Part shown: positions 35,124-47,700 of the stretch, in pieces
How positions within the stretch are numbered: position 1 is the stretch's first letter
Layout of the letters: each line of letters starts with the position of its first letter
Source of the DNA: Nemopilema nomurai
Taxonomy: Eukaryota; Cnidaria; Scyphozoa; Rhizostomeae; Rhizostomatidae
NCBI GenBank assembly: GCA_003864495.1
Contig: ML133479.1
Coordinates: forward strand, 1,113,223 to 1,177,222
DNA: 64,000 nt
Direction: 5' to 3'
Position numbers and translations under genes: made by a program
The notes under the pieces: model-generated
Seen by the model: only the letters and a program-made list of their open reading frames with translations
Databases searched by the model: none
What the model was told of the DNA's origin: nothing

Positions 35124-37484
35124 TTTTGCCATTGCAGAATCGTTAAGAGTGCCATGTTGAGTAGCTGACTATCTGTTAATCAAGTTTGAAGGCAGGTGAA
35201 GCAAACTAAAAGGAACGGTTTGATAATACGTAGAATTGAGGGAATCTCTGTGTAACCCTTGTTTTGCCTAGCCATGTGACCCAGTTACAGAATCCACGTA
35301 AACATTTCGTCGATTCAGCATGAATGTATAAAATTGTTGTATGATTTTAGTGGAAATATAAGGCAACTACGTATGGGTGCCAAGTCACTAATATTTGCGA
35401 AGATGATACTCTAATATTTCGGGAAATATTGCTTTACTAATGCTGTTTTCCAAGAGAAATGAACAAGCTGATTCTCTTTTTCCCGTCCACTTTTTATGAG
35501 CATTCCTTTTTAAAAACAAATGCTCTATGTGGGCTAGATTTGAATGGTTTAGTGTTATCTTGTTAGAGCAGTTAAAGACAAGCCTTCTTTAAGTCAAGAA
35601 CCCCCCTCTTTTTCCCCCAAGACCCCATCGCTTTCCACAACTTCATATTCCGCCCCCTAGTTTTTTCTGTGCTTTCAAGCTTTTTAACAAATGTCCTATC
35701 TTTAACTTATTCAAAACATACAAAATTGCGAGTAAAATTAGATTGTTTGATGTCGAAATCATTTTTATTAACAATATTTCCATCTAGTGTAAATTTATTC
35801 CGTATGACGGACTCATAATTGTTAACAGACTTATAGTAATTTATTAGACAATGTGACGGTTATTCATTGCAATGTTTGGGGTATTTTAGTGCTCTGTGTG
35901 GCTAAGGGTTGTGAGAAATTATAGATAGAGACTTGTATTGAGAGAATGATGTTTGTGAACTGTATATTTGATTTGCATTCCGACAATGTCGTTTGTTTTC
36001 GAATACGAATGAGGCTTTTAAGTTTTAGCTAAGTGATATATGTCTATAGAGATGTGTTGTTTTATGCTGGCCTTATGTTTCAGTGTTCTTTCTAGCCGAT
36101 GTCCTTCTATTTTACCACTACATACAATTAACATACACTTAATCAGTGGTCCACTCATTCGATTGATCAGTTTCTGAGGAAGTTATGGAAACTGCTGAGA
36201 GGTCTTGCATTTTTGCAATTGATTTCACGTCCTTGTCCTTCGGTACAGAAATCTTTGCACACCTTCCATTATATTGCATGCATTTTCATCATATATCGGC
36301 CTTTCCAATATCGCTTTCTTGTGATCATTTCCAATTTGCGGGATACCTAGGCCATCTGGAGTTCTTGTTTCAAAAATGTAAATTGTATTTAGTAAAGCGG
36401 AGGCATTTTATATTGATGACACAATACATTTTAGCATTTGAGGCTGTTAAACGTGTTTTCGTAAAAACAAGAAGAATTTCTTTTCTGATGCGCTTTTTAA
36501 ATTCAAAACAAGTAATTTCCCCCGAGACATATCAAACAATAGGAGAACAATGACACACGGAGGAGCAACAGGGAAGGAATTTTGATCGTGCAATTAAGGT
36601 TTGAATTATTTGTGTCGACCCATTGGCCTAAAAAGCTTTCGTAGGCGCTTTCTCCTTCAGCAAGGAGACCAGTGAAAAAGTGTACCGACACGGTAAGGTA
36701 AGCGACAAGTGGATTAATGTCTTTAAAAAAGCTATTGCAATTCAAATCGTGAATTGCAGGCAGAAAGAGCTATCTCAGTTTTAGCCAGAAAGGGCATGGT
36801 TTTCCACTTGCCAAGAACTATTTGCTTGAGAAATAGCGAGTTATTTGCTCTAGATAATGGGTAGTTATGCTTCAATGAAAATGGATTGCTACACGCAAAG
36901 AACCTTGTCCAGGCCCGTGGGAAAGGTCATCAAAAACAGAAATTAATGTGTCACAAAAGGACGTGAGTGTCTGTAAACGGGATAGATCGGAGATTTTATG
37001 CAAACTTTTCCAGACTTTATGCTCGTCAATTTTTATGAAGACTATGCACCTAATGGAAATCAGGGAATGGAAATCAAGTTTGTGCCCTACCTAGAGACGA
37101 GTCAAGTGAGGCAAGTGAAAACGATTCTGAATTTGTCGGCGCAAAAGGTCAATTAACTTGGCCTAACCATAACCTTTTTGTCCTGATGGCAGAAGTTATC
37201 CCACGAGGCCCATAAATGACATTTAAAATTTCAAATGACTCTTGAGTCAAACCAAATAACTCCCCAGAATTTTGAGTTTTAAACTATTTTAGGCAAATTA
37301 GGTTATAATGCATCATCACACACTGTATGTGGTTGGTAAAATATTTTCGTTTATCGACATTGCTTTCCGAATGAAAAAATAATACATTTGTAATGAGTTT
37401 CAGATCTAAAAGTAATTTTTTACTGCTGTATCAAAATTAATGTTTGTAATCAATTGACTGTTACAATCCTTCAAAATCCAGAGT
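35124..37484. other. Spacer between convergent kinase and DBF4 genes
   Basis: It contains the 3' UTRs of the + strand kinase gene and the - strand DBF4 gene. It is AT-rich with no coding pattern; the open frame near 36185-36553 has no domain and looks like chance. I could not place either poly(A) site with confidence. Confidence 0.4.
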
Positions 37485-40400
37485 CTATACGTCGCTAGTG
37501 TCCAGGTATATCGGGCATTTGTACTCCTCCAGGCCGTGGTGGTCTTCCGAGTCCAATATACGGGTACTGAGTCGCAGTTTTCCTTGCACGCTTCCGAACT
37601 TTGGGCACAAAGCATGCTCGTTTTCACTGCAAGGGAAAGTGGCAGATTTGACTTGTACATTGAGAGACGAACAGGGCAATTGAACTTGAGGTAAGGTACA
37701 CTCCATCAAAAATTTGGCCGAGTGACCGGCAAACGCAAGTCATGAAGTAATACAAAACAGATGTTAGATTGCGCAATTAGGTTGTCTTTATCTATAATCC
37801 TGGCAAAATATGCGGAGACACTAGCGAAAAATTGAGCTAGTTTCAAATCATCCGGCTCCCTTTCCCCCAAATCAATGTTGCTATGGGAGAAGTTGAGCGC
37901 GCGTTCATCCCCAGTCATACAGCAATCATGAAACCCAGCATCGGAGGGGGGGGGGATGGGTGTGGTCTATCAGCGCCTGTTGTTTTAAGATAAGACTCAC
38001 TCTCTTGATAGAAAGTCTCAGCTACTTTTTGCCAAGATTGAAGTCTCACTCTAGGTTTTTTGTAAGTCATGGTTTGCCTGTGATGGCTAATCTCACCGAT
38101 GTGATACTCATCTGATCTCATTGATGCAATGCTCAGCACGGTTTAGGGGTAATGACATCGGAATAAGTAAGAATAAGAACTTCACCTGTCACGTTCGTCG
38201 AACTCTGTCTATGATCCTTCTTCTGTGATGCCAATAAATAAAGGACCATTCGTGCGAACACTTGATAATACATTTATGTGGCATATTAAGACGTATTTTC
38301 TCTAATCCTTTAAATGATCCTATATCTGGCCTTACATCTGCATACTTACTCCCCTGTGATTGCAACATCTTTGATTAACTGGTGTTAAGAGCCATAGATG
38401 TAGATGCATCAATCTATGAGCTGATGTTGACGATAGGTCCCAGATCTAAACGTATCATGTCAAAATCGAGAGTTGCTCTTTATGAACCGCTTTGGGGTAG
38501 AGCCCGCTGGTATTGCCCTACTTTTCAACCCCTGATCGTGTCGGTTACTTACCTAGTAGATTCGTCTTCCTGTAGTGCGGATTTGTATGTAGGGAAATCA
38601 AGGAACACAGAGCCATGTTGATCAGAACTGGTGCTTCGCAGTAGCCTGGTGCTCCTCCGTATCTTCAACTTCAAATTGCTAAGTTGAACGACTGAGTAAT
38701 TATCGATCTTCCTCTTTTTCACCATTGCATCCACGAGAACATCCTCACCCGTGAGATCAATGACTTCTGGCTTCCTTTTGCGTGGACTATCTACTTTCAT
38801 TACCGAATACCCATTCTTCGGGGAGAAAACGATCTTTAGAGGCGTAACATTTTTGCTTGGACTTGCACCTCCAGCACCGGCAATCCATTTAACAGGAGTG
38901 ACTAAAGGGCTTGACAATTTGGGACTAAAAGGTAACAGAATATTGACGGCTCAAGATGGATTATTTCAAGGGAAGGACTCATTTTTTGGAGACTGCTTTG
39001 CCAACATGCAATGCCTGCCAAAACTCCTTAAAACACCTCAATATTTTCTCTGGTTTTTGCATTTTCCATTTCTTTGACACGCCAATGGTTGTTATACCCC
39101 CTCCTCCCCCTAAAACAATGTTGATAACAAAGAATAGCATCCAGTCAATCTGGGGAAAAATTTTGGTGTAAAATTGACGCTTCGTTTAGCAGCAGGACAA
39201 CATTGTTCGCAGTGGGTGGTTCATACTTAGTGAGGTTATACTTTTAAAAGATATTCTATAAAGGCATAGCTGTGAAAAAATTTGAAAATTTTACAATAAC
39301 ATAGCTCTTACTAATATACGTATGAAGATTGTAAAGGAATGAGTATCTTCAAACAAGATGAGAAGAATTCTTTACCACTGCATGGTGTCGTTGGGACAAT
39401 CTGGCAAAATGAAGCTACCTTGTTGTATCAAACGATTAGTGATAAATAGGTGATTAATAAATGATTTATTTACATTTGTTAAAGGAACTTTATGCAGGGC
39501 TGCTGCATTGCTTTTACGATCAACTCTCTTTAAAGGTTGTGACATGCATTTTACGATCTAGTGACAAATATGCATTAAACTCTTCTATGTATGAAAAGCT
39601 AAAGTTGAAGAAATAGACAAAAGCATTTGTTGCTTTAACATTGATAAGGATATAAAGTTTAAAATGAAACGTCAAACCTTTGGTTTTTGGACTTTTGTGG
39701 TGTCTTTTGGTTACTAAAACTTTCAAGGTACTCCCCTACACTTCTTCCTTCCTTGATTACTGAATCCAGTTGTTGAAATGCATTTGAGTTGCTAGCATTC
39801 TCTAGATGTCTTTTACCTTTCAAGTGCTGCTTGAATCCTCTGTAATTGACATTGCAAAGCTCACAGTACCCTACTTTTTTGCTAAATGACAAATGACCTG
39901 TGGCCTTTGCTGTTTCAAATTTAACCTTTTGCTTCTGTGTACTTGCACTTTGAGATGACCTTTGCTTTTTACTAGATCTCACACCCCTTTGAGAGGTCCT
40001 TGCTGGAGCATCAAATGGACAGTCAGGCTGCACAGAGTCCAGATACATTTTTGGAAACTCCTGCATTTCCTTTAGCAATGGTTGGTACAGTCTAAAAAAG
40101 TAATTTGCTCATAATTATTGTGCATTGCTTCTGATAAGATTATCATAATCCGTAAAGATTTTCTTGTAAACCAAACCCATTAGCAGAAAGCCCAAAATCC
40201 AATATAATGGGTTGCTGCATTTTTGCTAGAAACTTACCACAACCGCGTATGTTAACTCATGGTTATCCATTACATCTTTGTCACATTAAATGAAAAGTTA
40301 GGCTCAGAACAAGCCTAAACTACTAACTATCAATATATATTTCCTACTTTGACAGGTTTATACAGCATTTCAATTTTAAAGTGCTAAAAGCTTCACCAAA

Positions 40401-42404
40401 CAAGAGAAACTTTGCATCAACTGTTTTTCAATACTCCCTTTTAAAATGGCAATTACTAAACAGTTTCAAATAATTTAACGTCAAGTAAAAAAACTCCTTA
40501 CCTGGATTGGTCTTCCACTTTGATGAAAGGAGCCCTCAATGTCCTTACACTTGCAGACTTTTGTCTCCCAGTCAGGTCCTCTCGCTCCTTAATTACCTTT
40601 GTTGCCTGCGTCTTCGGAACTGTTTTCCCGATCAAGCCTTGCATTTGTTCCAACGTGATCACTGCTATCCCCAGACTCTCAGCAACTGCCAAAACGCTTT
40701 TCTTGCCATCTTTAGTGTCCTTTCCCTTTTGCTTCACGCTTGCAAGGATACTCTGGGCTCTAGTAAGTGGCTTTGAACAAAAATAAAAAAAATTGACAGG
40801 CTGCAGTTCCACAAGAATCCATCGTAGCTCCCTTCTTTTTAACACGACTTAGCTAGAGGTGCCAATACAAGGCATAAAGGGGAGACGTCTCTACCTCAAA
40901 GGAGATTTATTATGCTGTACATCTGTAATCCATCCATTCCCTGAAGAATGGTCTGTTGATTAAACAGGTTTGTAGTGCGCTGAGAAACAGGTTAATATTC
41001 ACAGTCTATTCTCCTTCTTCTCTCAAAACGTATTACGCTGTATTGCACACTCCTTGAGCACTGGGTAACAGACCAACCAAAGCACTGACCTCACATATAT
41101 AAAGACAATATTCTTTAGTATTCTAATCCAAAATGTTACAACGCAAGTTCTTTGTTAATACAAGATCTCTACCTGATTTTTTTGTTGCGATCCATTTTTT
41201 GCACGAGGCGATCTTCTTAGGACGCTCTTGGTAACAACGCATGTTACATCTTTGCTAAAGAAATGGTCGACTCTCTATCCAAGAATAAATCTTCGTTACA
41301 TATCTAAATATTTCAAACGTAAAATAAGCATTGCTATCATGCTGTTTACTAAAACAAATTATATCACGAAATACGCATCTAGAGTAGTTTATTTCTGGAT
41401 GTTACGACGTACCCTTTGTCGAACAAATAGAATTACGAAGCATTCCAAAATCCTCAATAGCAAACGCATTCTGTCGTAAAAACCATAGTGGAGTTTCCTT
41501 GAAAGGGTACTTATTCGTATACCGTTAACATCCGTAGGTACTATAGCAAATGTTTATGATTATTATTATACATGCTTCAGGCCTTTCAAAATAGTTTCCT
41601 TAAACTTTAGTTTAACAGAGAACAGACAGTGTAAGAAAGGAGTGGTTGGATAGGATATTAAAAGTCCTCAGACTTTAGTAGACATGGTACAGTGATGAAG
41701 CACACCCTTGACTGTATTTACAAAGTGATGAACAATATCCAAAGACATAATTACAGAGGCTTAGAATTAATTTTCAACAGATTGCTTCCCTTTATATAAT
41801 CTTAACTAAATAAAAGAGAATTAAAGTTTGGCATGGTGTTCAATTTACTCCAGTTAATCATTTATACTTATTTTTGATGTAATAAGTCGAATGACCTAGA
41901 GCGGCTCTGTCATATTTTTAACTAGAACAATGATGGGAAAAGTCACCTGCGATTCATAGAAAAAAAGCAGCTTTATGTTATAAAGATGTCCTGTCATGTA
42001 AAAATGAAACTGAAAGCTTCTTTGATAAAATGCGCATTTCATTGCAGTCCATTCAGTATCTAGCTGTTGCTTTTATTTAGATATACTTTTTTTAATCCAT
42101 TCGTCAAAAGCTTAACACCACGCAAGGTTGAAATTTTTGCCCAGATCAACATACCCCTCCATTGTCCAAGATTCTCTTTTCAATGGTCTTGGCCTCATGG
42201 TTTCCAGGTAGATCCAAATAGAAGATTTCTTTTTCTATTGATGGTCTCACAGAGCTAAATAGTCTTCGGGTTACACCTGAAAATATATTTAAGTCAACAC
42301 AACAATATATTGTTTCAAATATATTTTCTAGCTGTATAAACGAGCAACGAACGAAAATCTCTCAATCTGATCATAAAAAATGCAAACTCACCTTGAATGT
42401 TCAT
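37485..42404 (-). CDS. DBF4: DBF4 homologue, regulatory subunit of CDC7 kinase
   Basis: Seven exons on the - strand, 5' to 3': 42404-42392, 42276-42155, 41274-41173, 40770-40502, 40091-39678, 38924-38553 and 37626-37485, 1,434 nt and 477 residues. All phases agree. Motif N (BRCT-like) is split over exons 2-3: EIFYLDLPG, then DNGGRVDHFFSKDVTCVVT. Motif M is APFIKVEDQSRLYQPL followed by CPFD. Motif C is the DBF zinc finger GYCELCNVNYRGFKQHLKGKRH, a C2H2 arrangement. DBF4 activates CDC7 to phosphorylate MCM helicase at replication origins in S phase. The C-terminal part is basic and Ser-rich with DSPRKRKPE, a possible nuclear signal. The exon 4 acceptor at 40771 is the least certain border, because two nearby AGs are possible. 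The protein is shorter than human DBF4 (674 residues), mainly through a short tail. DBF4 versus DBF4B cannot be decided. Confidence 0.88.
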
Positions 42405-42471
42405 CTTGCCAACCCTTCGTCTCCGACGTATTACCAAAACTATGAAAGTTAAATGCCGCGGCGCATGATGA

Positions 42472-42479
42472 TGACGTAA
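42472..42479. promoter_or_regulatory. CRE/ATF-like motif upstream of DBF4
   Basis: TGACGTAA lies about 70 bases before the DBF4 start codon (42404, - strand), next to a small GC-rich patch (gccgcggcgc). This is a plausible ATF/CREB-type promoter site. It is a motif match only. Confidence 0.3.
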
Positions 42480-43871
42480 AATTACAATGAATTCCGCGTA
42501 TGAGTAAGTTCGAAGTGATTGCTTAAAGCCTAATCATCCGATCGATATACAGCAACATTTGATTTGATCTTTTTTCCATTTTAATAAGAGGGTGGTAAAT
42601 CAGGCTTTAGCTAATTAGGTCGAATTGTGCCGCTCTGATGTATGCATACGTTTTGAGCCCGTTCTTATCTAAAATTATACTTTATGGCCTTTTAATATTT
42701 TCTTACGCCACATATTCTTATTGATAAAGCAAAAAAACTGATCAGCTCTATGATTTTGTTTCTGTTGAGAAACATTATTAAAGGCTGATTTAGAACTTTT
42801 TTCGGTTTCTGCAAGGAACTTCATTACAATGAAATTTACTCCAAATAACCTTTTCAAGATCAATTAGAACCTTAAGCTATAAGCGTGAAAGTTAGAGGTC
42901 AAAAACAGCTGTAAATATTAATTGCAAGGGTCTTTATAACCTCTGTTATCTGTAGTAAGTTGGGTGCTATGGCTCTCTAAGTTAAGTCTCTTCAATGTAA
43001 AGTGTGCTGAAAGAATTCGACTTTCATCGATTTCAGTAAATACTGTGCCTTCAAAATATTATGACCACTGCACATCAACAACATGTTATCGATTTCTTAT
43101 GAAACTTACCTTAACCTGTCTATCTAAATTGCTTATACTCAATTCGATGTACAGCATGACTTTCTGATAGTCACCTCGCATTTTCGTCATCTTCTCCTAT
43201 TTAGTCCCGATTGTCATCTACTTTTAAGGCATACTTCTTGGCCTTTGATGAGGCTTAAAAAAGGGAGAGTGATGATTTTTGTCCAAAAAGCAAAATAAAG
43301 GCATATCATTTGATAAATTGCAAAGAAAATCTCTTGTAAAAAAGTAAGGAGAAAGGGGGGTAAAGCATGGAAGACCCAGTACTCTAAAAAACTGCAGTGC
43401 ACTGCAGATTTCTAGCATTAGCAATATCGCTTCAACTTTTCGCGAACAAATAATATCCCTTATATCCTTTTCCTATGACGTTTTGAAATCGCTTTTGCGC
43501 ACTCAAATTTGTTGACGCCTATTTCTATTCTTGACTGAAACTATTTGAAGCTATTACTATTCAACGCTTCATCAATATTAAATATGCTACAATTATGTCA
43601 CTTTTGTATTGAAGAAAAATGCGTGTAATTCATATAAACTTTGGCTTAGAATTTATTACCATGTCTTTAACGTATTGAATAACAAGATTTGCTTTCACCA
43701 CATTTCATTAAATAACTTGAGTTTACTTTAAACATGTTACGTAACATATTTTGAAACCAAAGTCTATAAAATAACCTTGAGGAGTAAACGAAATGCACTT
43801 ATTTTTATTTGAAGACTTGACTGAAGGCGTTTGTGCATTGCTATTCCAAGAAATCATCTCTTGCCTTGATT
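42480..43871. other. Spacer between divergent DBF4 and GPCR genes
   Basis: AT-rich, with no recognisable gene. It must contain the promoters of the - strand DBF4 gene and the + strand GPCR gene. Confidence 0.4.
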
Positions 43872-44777
43872 ATGAATAACACTACCAATCTGAGGCAGAA
43901 AACAGCCAATTCGGATGATGAACATGCTGTAGAAAAAAACTTTGATCCTGAGATACTCCTGTTATGTGCAGCCTTGATTGTTCTTCTCAATTCTTACTTA
44001 ATGGCAAGATTGAAACAGCAGAACAGACGAAAGCAAGCCATCTCCAGGTTCTTGCTCGGCAATCAAGCGCTCGCTGATACCTTGATTGGCCTGGTGTACG
44101 TTCCGGCTTTTGTCATTGACACTTACATACAGATTGGAATTATACAATATGTTGGCTGCTTCGTATTTTTCAACAGCCTCTTCTCGCGGTGCATTCTGGG
44201 CTACGATCGATACCTTTCAATCAACAGGCCATTCCAGTACCGCAGATCAATGTCCATAAAGTCAGTCAAGCGGCTGTTACTCATTTTCCTTGCTACTTCA
44301 TGTCTTCTGACAATTATACCCTTGTCTTGGATTGGCGCTTCAGAGAAAACAAAGAGCAGTATAAACAAGTGCTTCACTTCCTTCCTCTGTCTTGCGATAC
44401 TCGCCTTGCTGCTCTTTATGCTGGTTATATACACCGCAACATTCTGCAAGACGAAACGATTCATCCGATCAAAACTGTCCAAAATCAAGAAGCGTCCTGC
44501 TTTGCTTTCAGACCACTCCGATGCGATGTGCAGGAGCTACTCAAGGAAGGAAAGAAGACTCGTTGCCCAATTAGCAGTGCTTGCTTTTTGCTTCGCATTC
44601 ACCTACATGCCTATTCTTTACATCAACCTAATGGGACCGATCCTCCACAAGTATGACACAGTGTCGCAATCGCTGTTGCGTGCTTCGCTGTATACCTTCG
44701 TCGCCAATGCTGCTTTGACGCCACTCGCCGCGTTGCTGTTTAACATAGATGGCACTTGTAGAACCTGCTGCTGTTGA
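43872..44777 (+). CDS. Rhodopsin-family (class A) G-protein-coupled receptor, single exon
   Basis: An intronless frame of 301 residues from ATG 43872 (A at -3) to TGA. Upstream in-frame codons lack an ATG. The N-terminus MNNTTN offers N-glycosylation sites. Seven hydrophobic segments are visible: TM1 (LLLCAALIVLLNSYLM), TM2 with LADTLIG, TM3 starting at VGCF and ending at DRYLSINRP, TM4 with PLSWIG, TM5 after a conserved Cys (NKC), TM6 and TM7. Cys in TM3 and in loop 2 can form the usual disulfide. TM6 has TYMP in place of CWxP, and TM7 has LTPLAALLF in place of NPxxY. The tail is very short and ends CRTCCC, a possible palmitoylation cluster. The ligand is unknown. Lineage-specific intronless GPCRs of this sort are common in cnidarians and other early animals. 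Confidence 0.85.
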   Translation: MNNTTNLRQKTANSDDEHAVEKNFDPEILLLCAALIVLLNSYLMARLKQQNRRKQAISRFLLGNQALADTLIGLVYVPAFVIDTYIQIGIIQYVGCFVFFNSLFSRCILGYDRYLSINRPFQYRRSMSIKSVKRLLLIFLATSCLLTIIPLSWIGASEKTKSSINKCFTSFLCLAILALLLFMLVIYTATFCKTKRFIRSKLSKIKKRPALLSDHSDAMCRSYSRKERRLVAQLAVLAFCFAFTYMPILYINLMGPILHKYDTVSQSLLRASLYTFVANAALTPLAALLFNIDGTCRTCCC

Positions 44778-47700
44778 TACGGCAAAGCTACTAATGCATG
44801 ACTCATTTGTCCAATTGAACCTCAGATTGTACTCGTTTTTCATTAGATCCCCGAAGAAAACTTTTACCTTTAGAAGTGTCAGGGTACTTTACCTTCAGTA
44901 CTTTACCTTCCTAGTGGCATGCAAGTTGTTTATTACGTAATTGCAAGAACTTCTAGTGGCATACATGTTTGGAGCATCGTTTGAAATGTACACATGTGTT
45001 TTTTGACATGAATGCACACATGTACCTGTCAAATGTACACACATGCTTTGATATTTCGTTTTTGAGTGAAAAAAATCGACATCGAAACAGCATGTGCGGT
45101 TCTCATGTGCAAACCATCTTCCTTGAGTGCCTAGACTGATGTCACCTTGGTAGAGTGCACATTGTGAATCAACGAATTAATTGGCAATGCCTCAGGAGTT
45201 GTCAAAGTAAAGAAAAGAGAACACGTTTATGACATGCAACTGAATGCCATGTCATACTTATGCAGCGACATGTAATATAGCAATGTAACGACATATAGCA
45301 ATGTAAAATACTTGTGTCGTCACTGCTTGAGGGGCTGTTTTCCGATTCATCAAGTTACTTTCACTTATGTTTTCGATTCGTCGGAAATATCAGCTAAAAT
45401 TTTCATTCCATTGACAACACTTGCCTTGAAAATTTGAGGCGATGAGAAATCTCAGATATCTCAGAGAACCCCTTCAAATCAGCAACAAAATGATGGAGTT
45501 TGGCAACTTGGCATAGATGGTAGATTTTCCTTTCTAAGGAAACTTGTTTCTTTGATCAATAATGAGCATAGTTTTGTCCCAGATTGCTGACATCAAAATG
45601 CATACTAATGTAGATACATACCTGGTAGCAGCGTTCACATCTGTTGCTGTCTTTGGTGTCAGATTTGATGCAAGGAAATTGCAAGACTGCAAATTTGATA
45701 CTTGAAAATTAAGCAGCAAAGTTACTCATCATATTCCACACAAGCCCTGCAATGATGAACCACTGTTGCTTTGTAAAATCTTCCATTGCTGAGGGCTGAA
45801 GGGTAATATATCTTAGATGCTTTGCTTTACTCCAACAGGTGTTATTATTTCCATGCAAGATATTGCAGAGTTGGTTTCATGAAAATAGGGTGTCTATGTT
45901 TTGTCTCTGTTCGATGCGTCTATGCAACGCAAGATCTAGCCTTATCAATTTGTTACTGGTTTCCTTGCATCAACTTTTTAGAGGCTCAAGCCATTTCGAT
46001 GATATTCAAAATGTGTGCGTGAATGATGAAATAGCTTTTCGTATTCCACAGAATTAATCAAATAGAATAGTCACTTGAAATACCTATTTTTGCGTCAGGC
46101 ACAAAAATGATTACAATAGCAAATAGCTCCATGTTTGCTGAACAGAGATTGTACGCTCATAACCAATTTTTTTATTGTCTGGGTTTTCTATTGGCTCCTG
46201 ACCCCCGACCTCTTACTCCCCCCTAACCCCTCCTCTTGGGCGCCCTGGGCTGTAACTTCCAAGCAAGTGCATCACCAAATACCTCTTATGCAATTTCAAA
46301 TGCACCACCTCATCCTAGAACATACCCATAGGTAAAGTCAGTCTTGTTGCATTATGAAGTTTGGTGTTTATTTAAATATTTAAGAGCATGCTCCCAGCTC
46401 GAGAATCAAAATGTGGTCAAAGGATCCTCTTTTTTTGCTGCTCCTCAAAAAAAGTATCGTGTTCTGCCTAGTACTACAGATAGCCTTTAGAAGCATCATA
46501 ATGTGGCTTTTGAAAGTTCCTGGACATGAGCGAAATTGTTTTTCAAACTTCGTTTTTGGAAAGCCGCAGTAAACAGGCTGCAAAGACGTCCCAATAGATG
46601 TCATAGCACTTACTGTCATGGAGAATAACTGATGCAGTCCTTCATTTATGCTCTATGAAAGCGAGTTCGATTCCATTGAATGAAAACAATACTTCAAAGT
46701 CAAGCTGAGCATATCTTAAGGTATCTATGTAAAGTTTTCTCTTTAATCTGAAAATTTGCTAGATAAAAATTTACTTCAATTTTTCTCTGCACAGCGCTCT
46801 AAAAGCTGTTTCATCCCTTTAGCGGTTTCGTCATTGTAGCCTGCGCGCCAGTCCTTTAGTTTGGGGACTGGAACTCAGGCCACGGCATTATTGCTCGAGC
46901 TGACGATGCTATAAAATTAAGTGAAAAGCTACTACAGCACTCATTAACAGTTAAATGTTAGCGTTTTGTCTCAGCTGCTGGATCCTTTATTTACTGTCGT
47001 GGCTTCTTTTCTCCACAAGCGAAATCTTTTAAAAATGGCGTAAAATTCAAAAAGGGCGCCAGGCCAGCTTCAACACAGCGAAGGGATGACAACTGCCCAC
47101 AATTTATCACAATATACTGTACGCTATTTGCTGCTTAAAGAACTTTGCTCTATAAACAATCATTATATGGCTGCAAGTGGTCATTTTCCAAGGAGAGTTT
47201 GAGAAATTTTCATAATTGAGAGACTTATTAGACCTATCCTTGAAAAAGTGAGGACTATAGCCCAACGGCTTGGTACCGGCCATTTTGCTGGTTTCCTGTG
47301 GCAACAGCAAAGCGAGCAGCTTTCGTTGCTCTCCGCAGCCTCCTATCCGATTCCGACATGCTTCTCTCTCATTGGCTAAAATGTTGCTATGGTTTTTGTG
47401 ACGCTTTTGTTTTTAAGCCTGACAATGTGGTTAGATGCCAATGCAGCCAGGATTGTGATTGTGTTGGGCACGTAAGTTTGGGAATTCGATGGATTTTTGA
47501 AGATTATAGACCCTCAACTATGGCCTATTCTGAGCAAGAGAGATCAAAGACACGTAAGTCTTTAGCAAAGCTAATTCGTATTTTGATGTTCTTGATTTAA
47601 AAGACCGTGCGCTAAGTCCACTTTGGTTTGGCAAATCCGGCCGGGCCTTGCGGTGTTGCGGGAGCTTCCAAGTTTCATCCCTTGACGCTAACAACATTAA

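Noticed and set aside
36185..36553. 122-codon open frame between the kinase and DBF4 genes
   Set aside because: No domain, no splice partners and biased composition; treated as chance.
39659..39677. Stop codon soon after the DBF4 zinc-finger exon as the end of the protein
   Set aside because: A GT donor at 39677/39676 joins in phase to an acceptor at 38925 and on to a final exon; both downstream exons have clean borders and matching phases, so the gene continues.
47298..47600. Cys-rich 100-codon open frame
   Set aside because: The cysteine spacing matches no known motif and the context is AT-rich spacer; no supporting exon was found.
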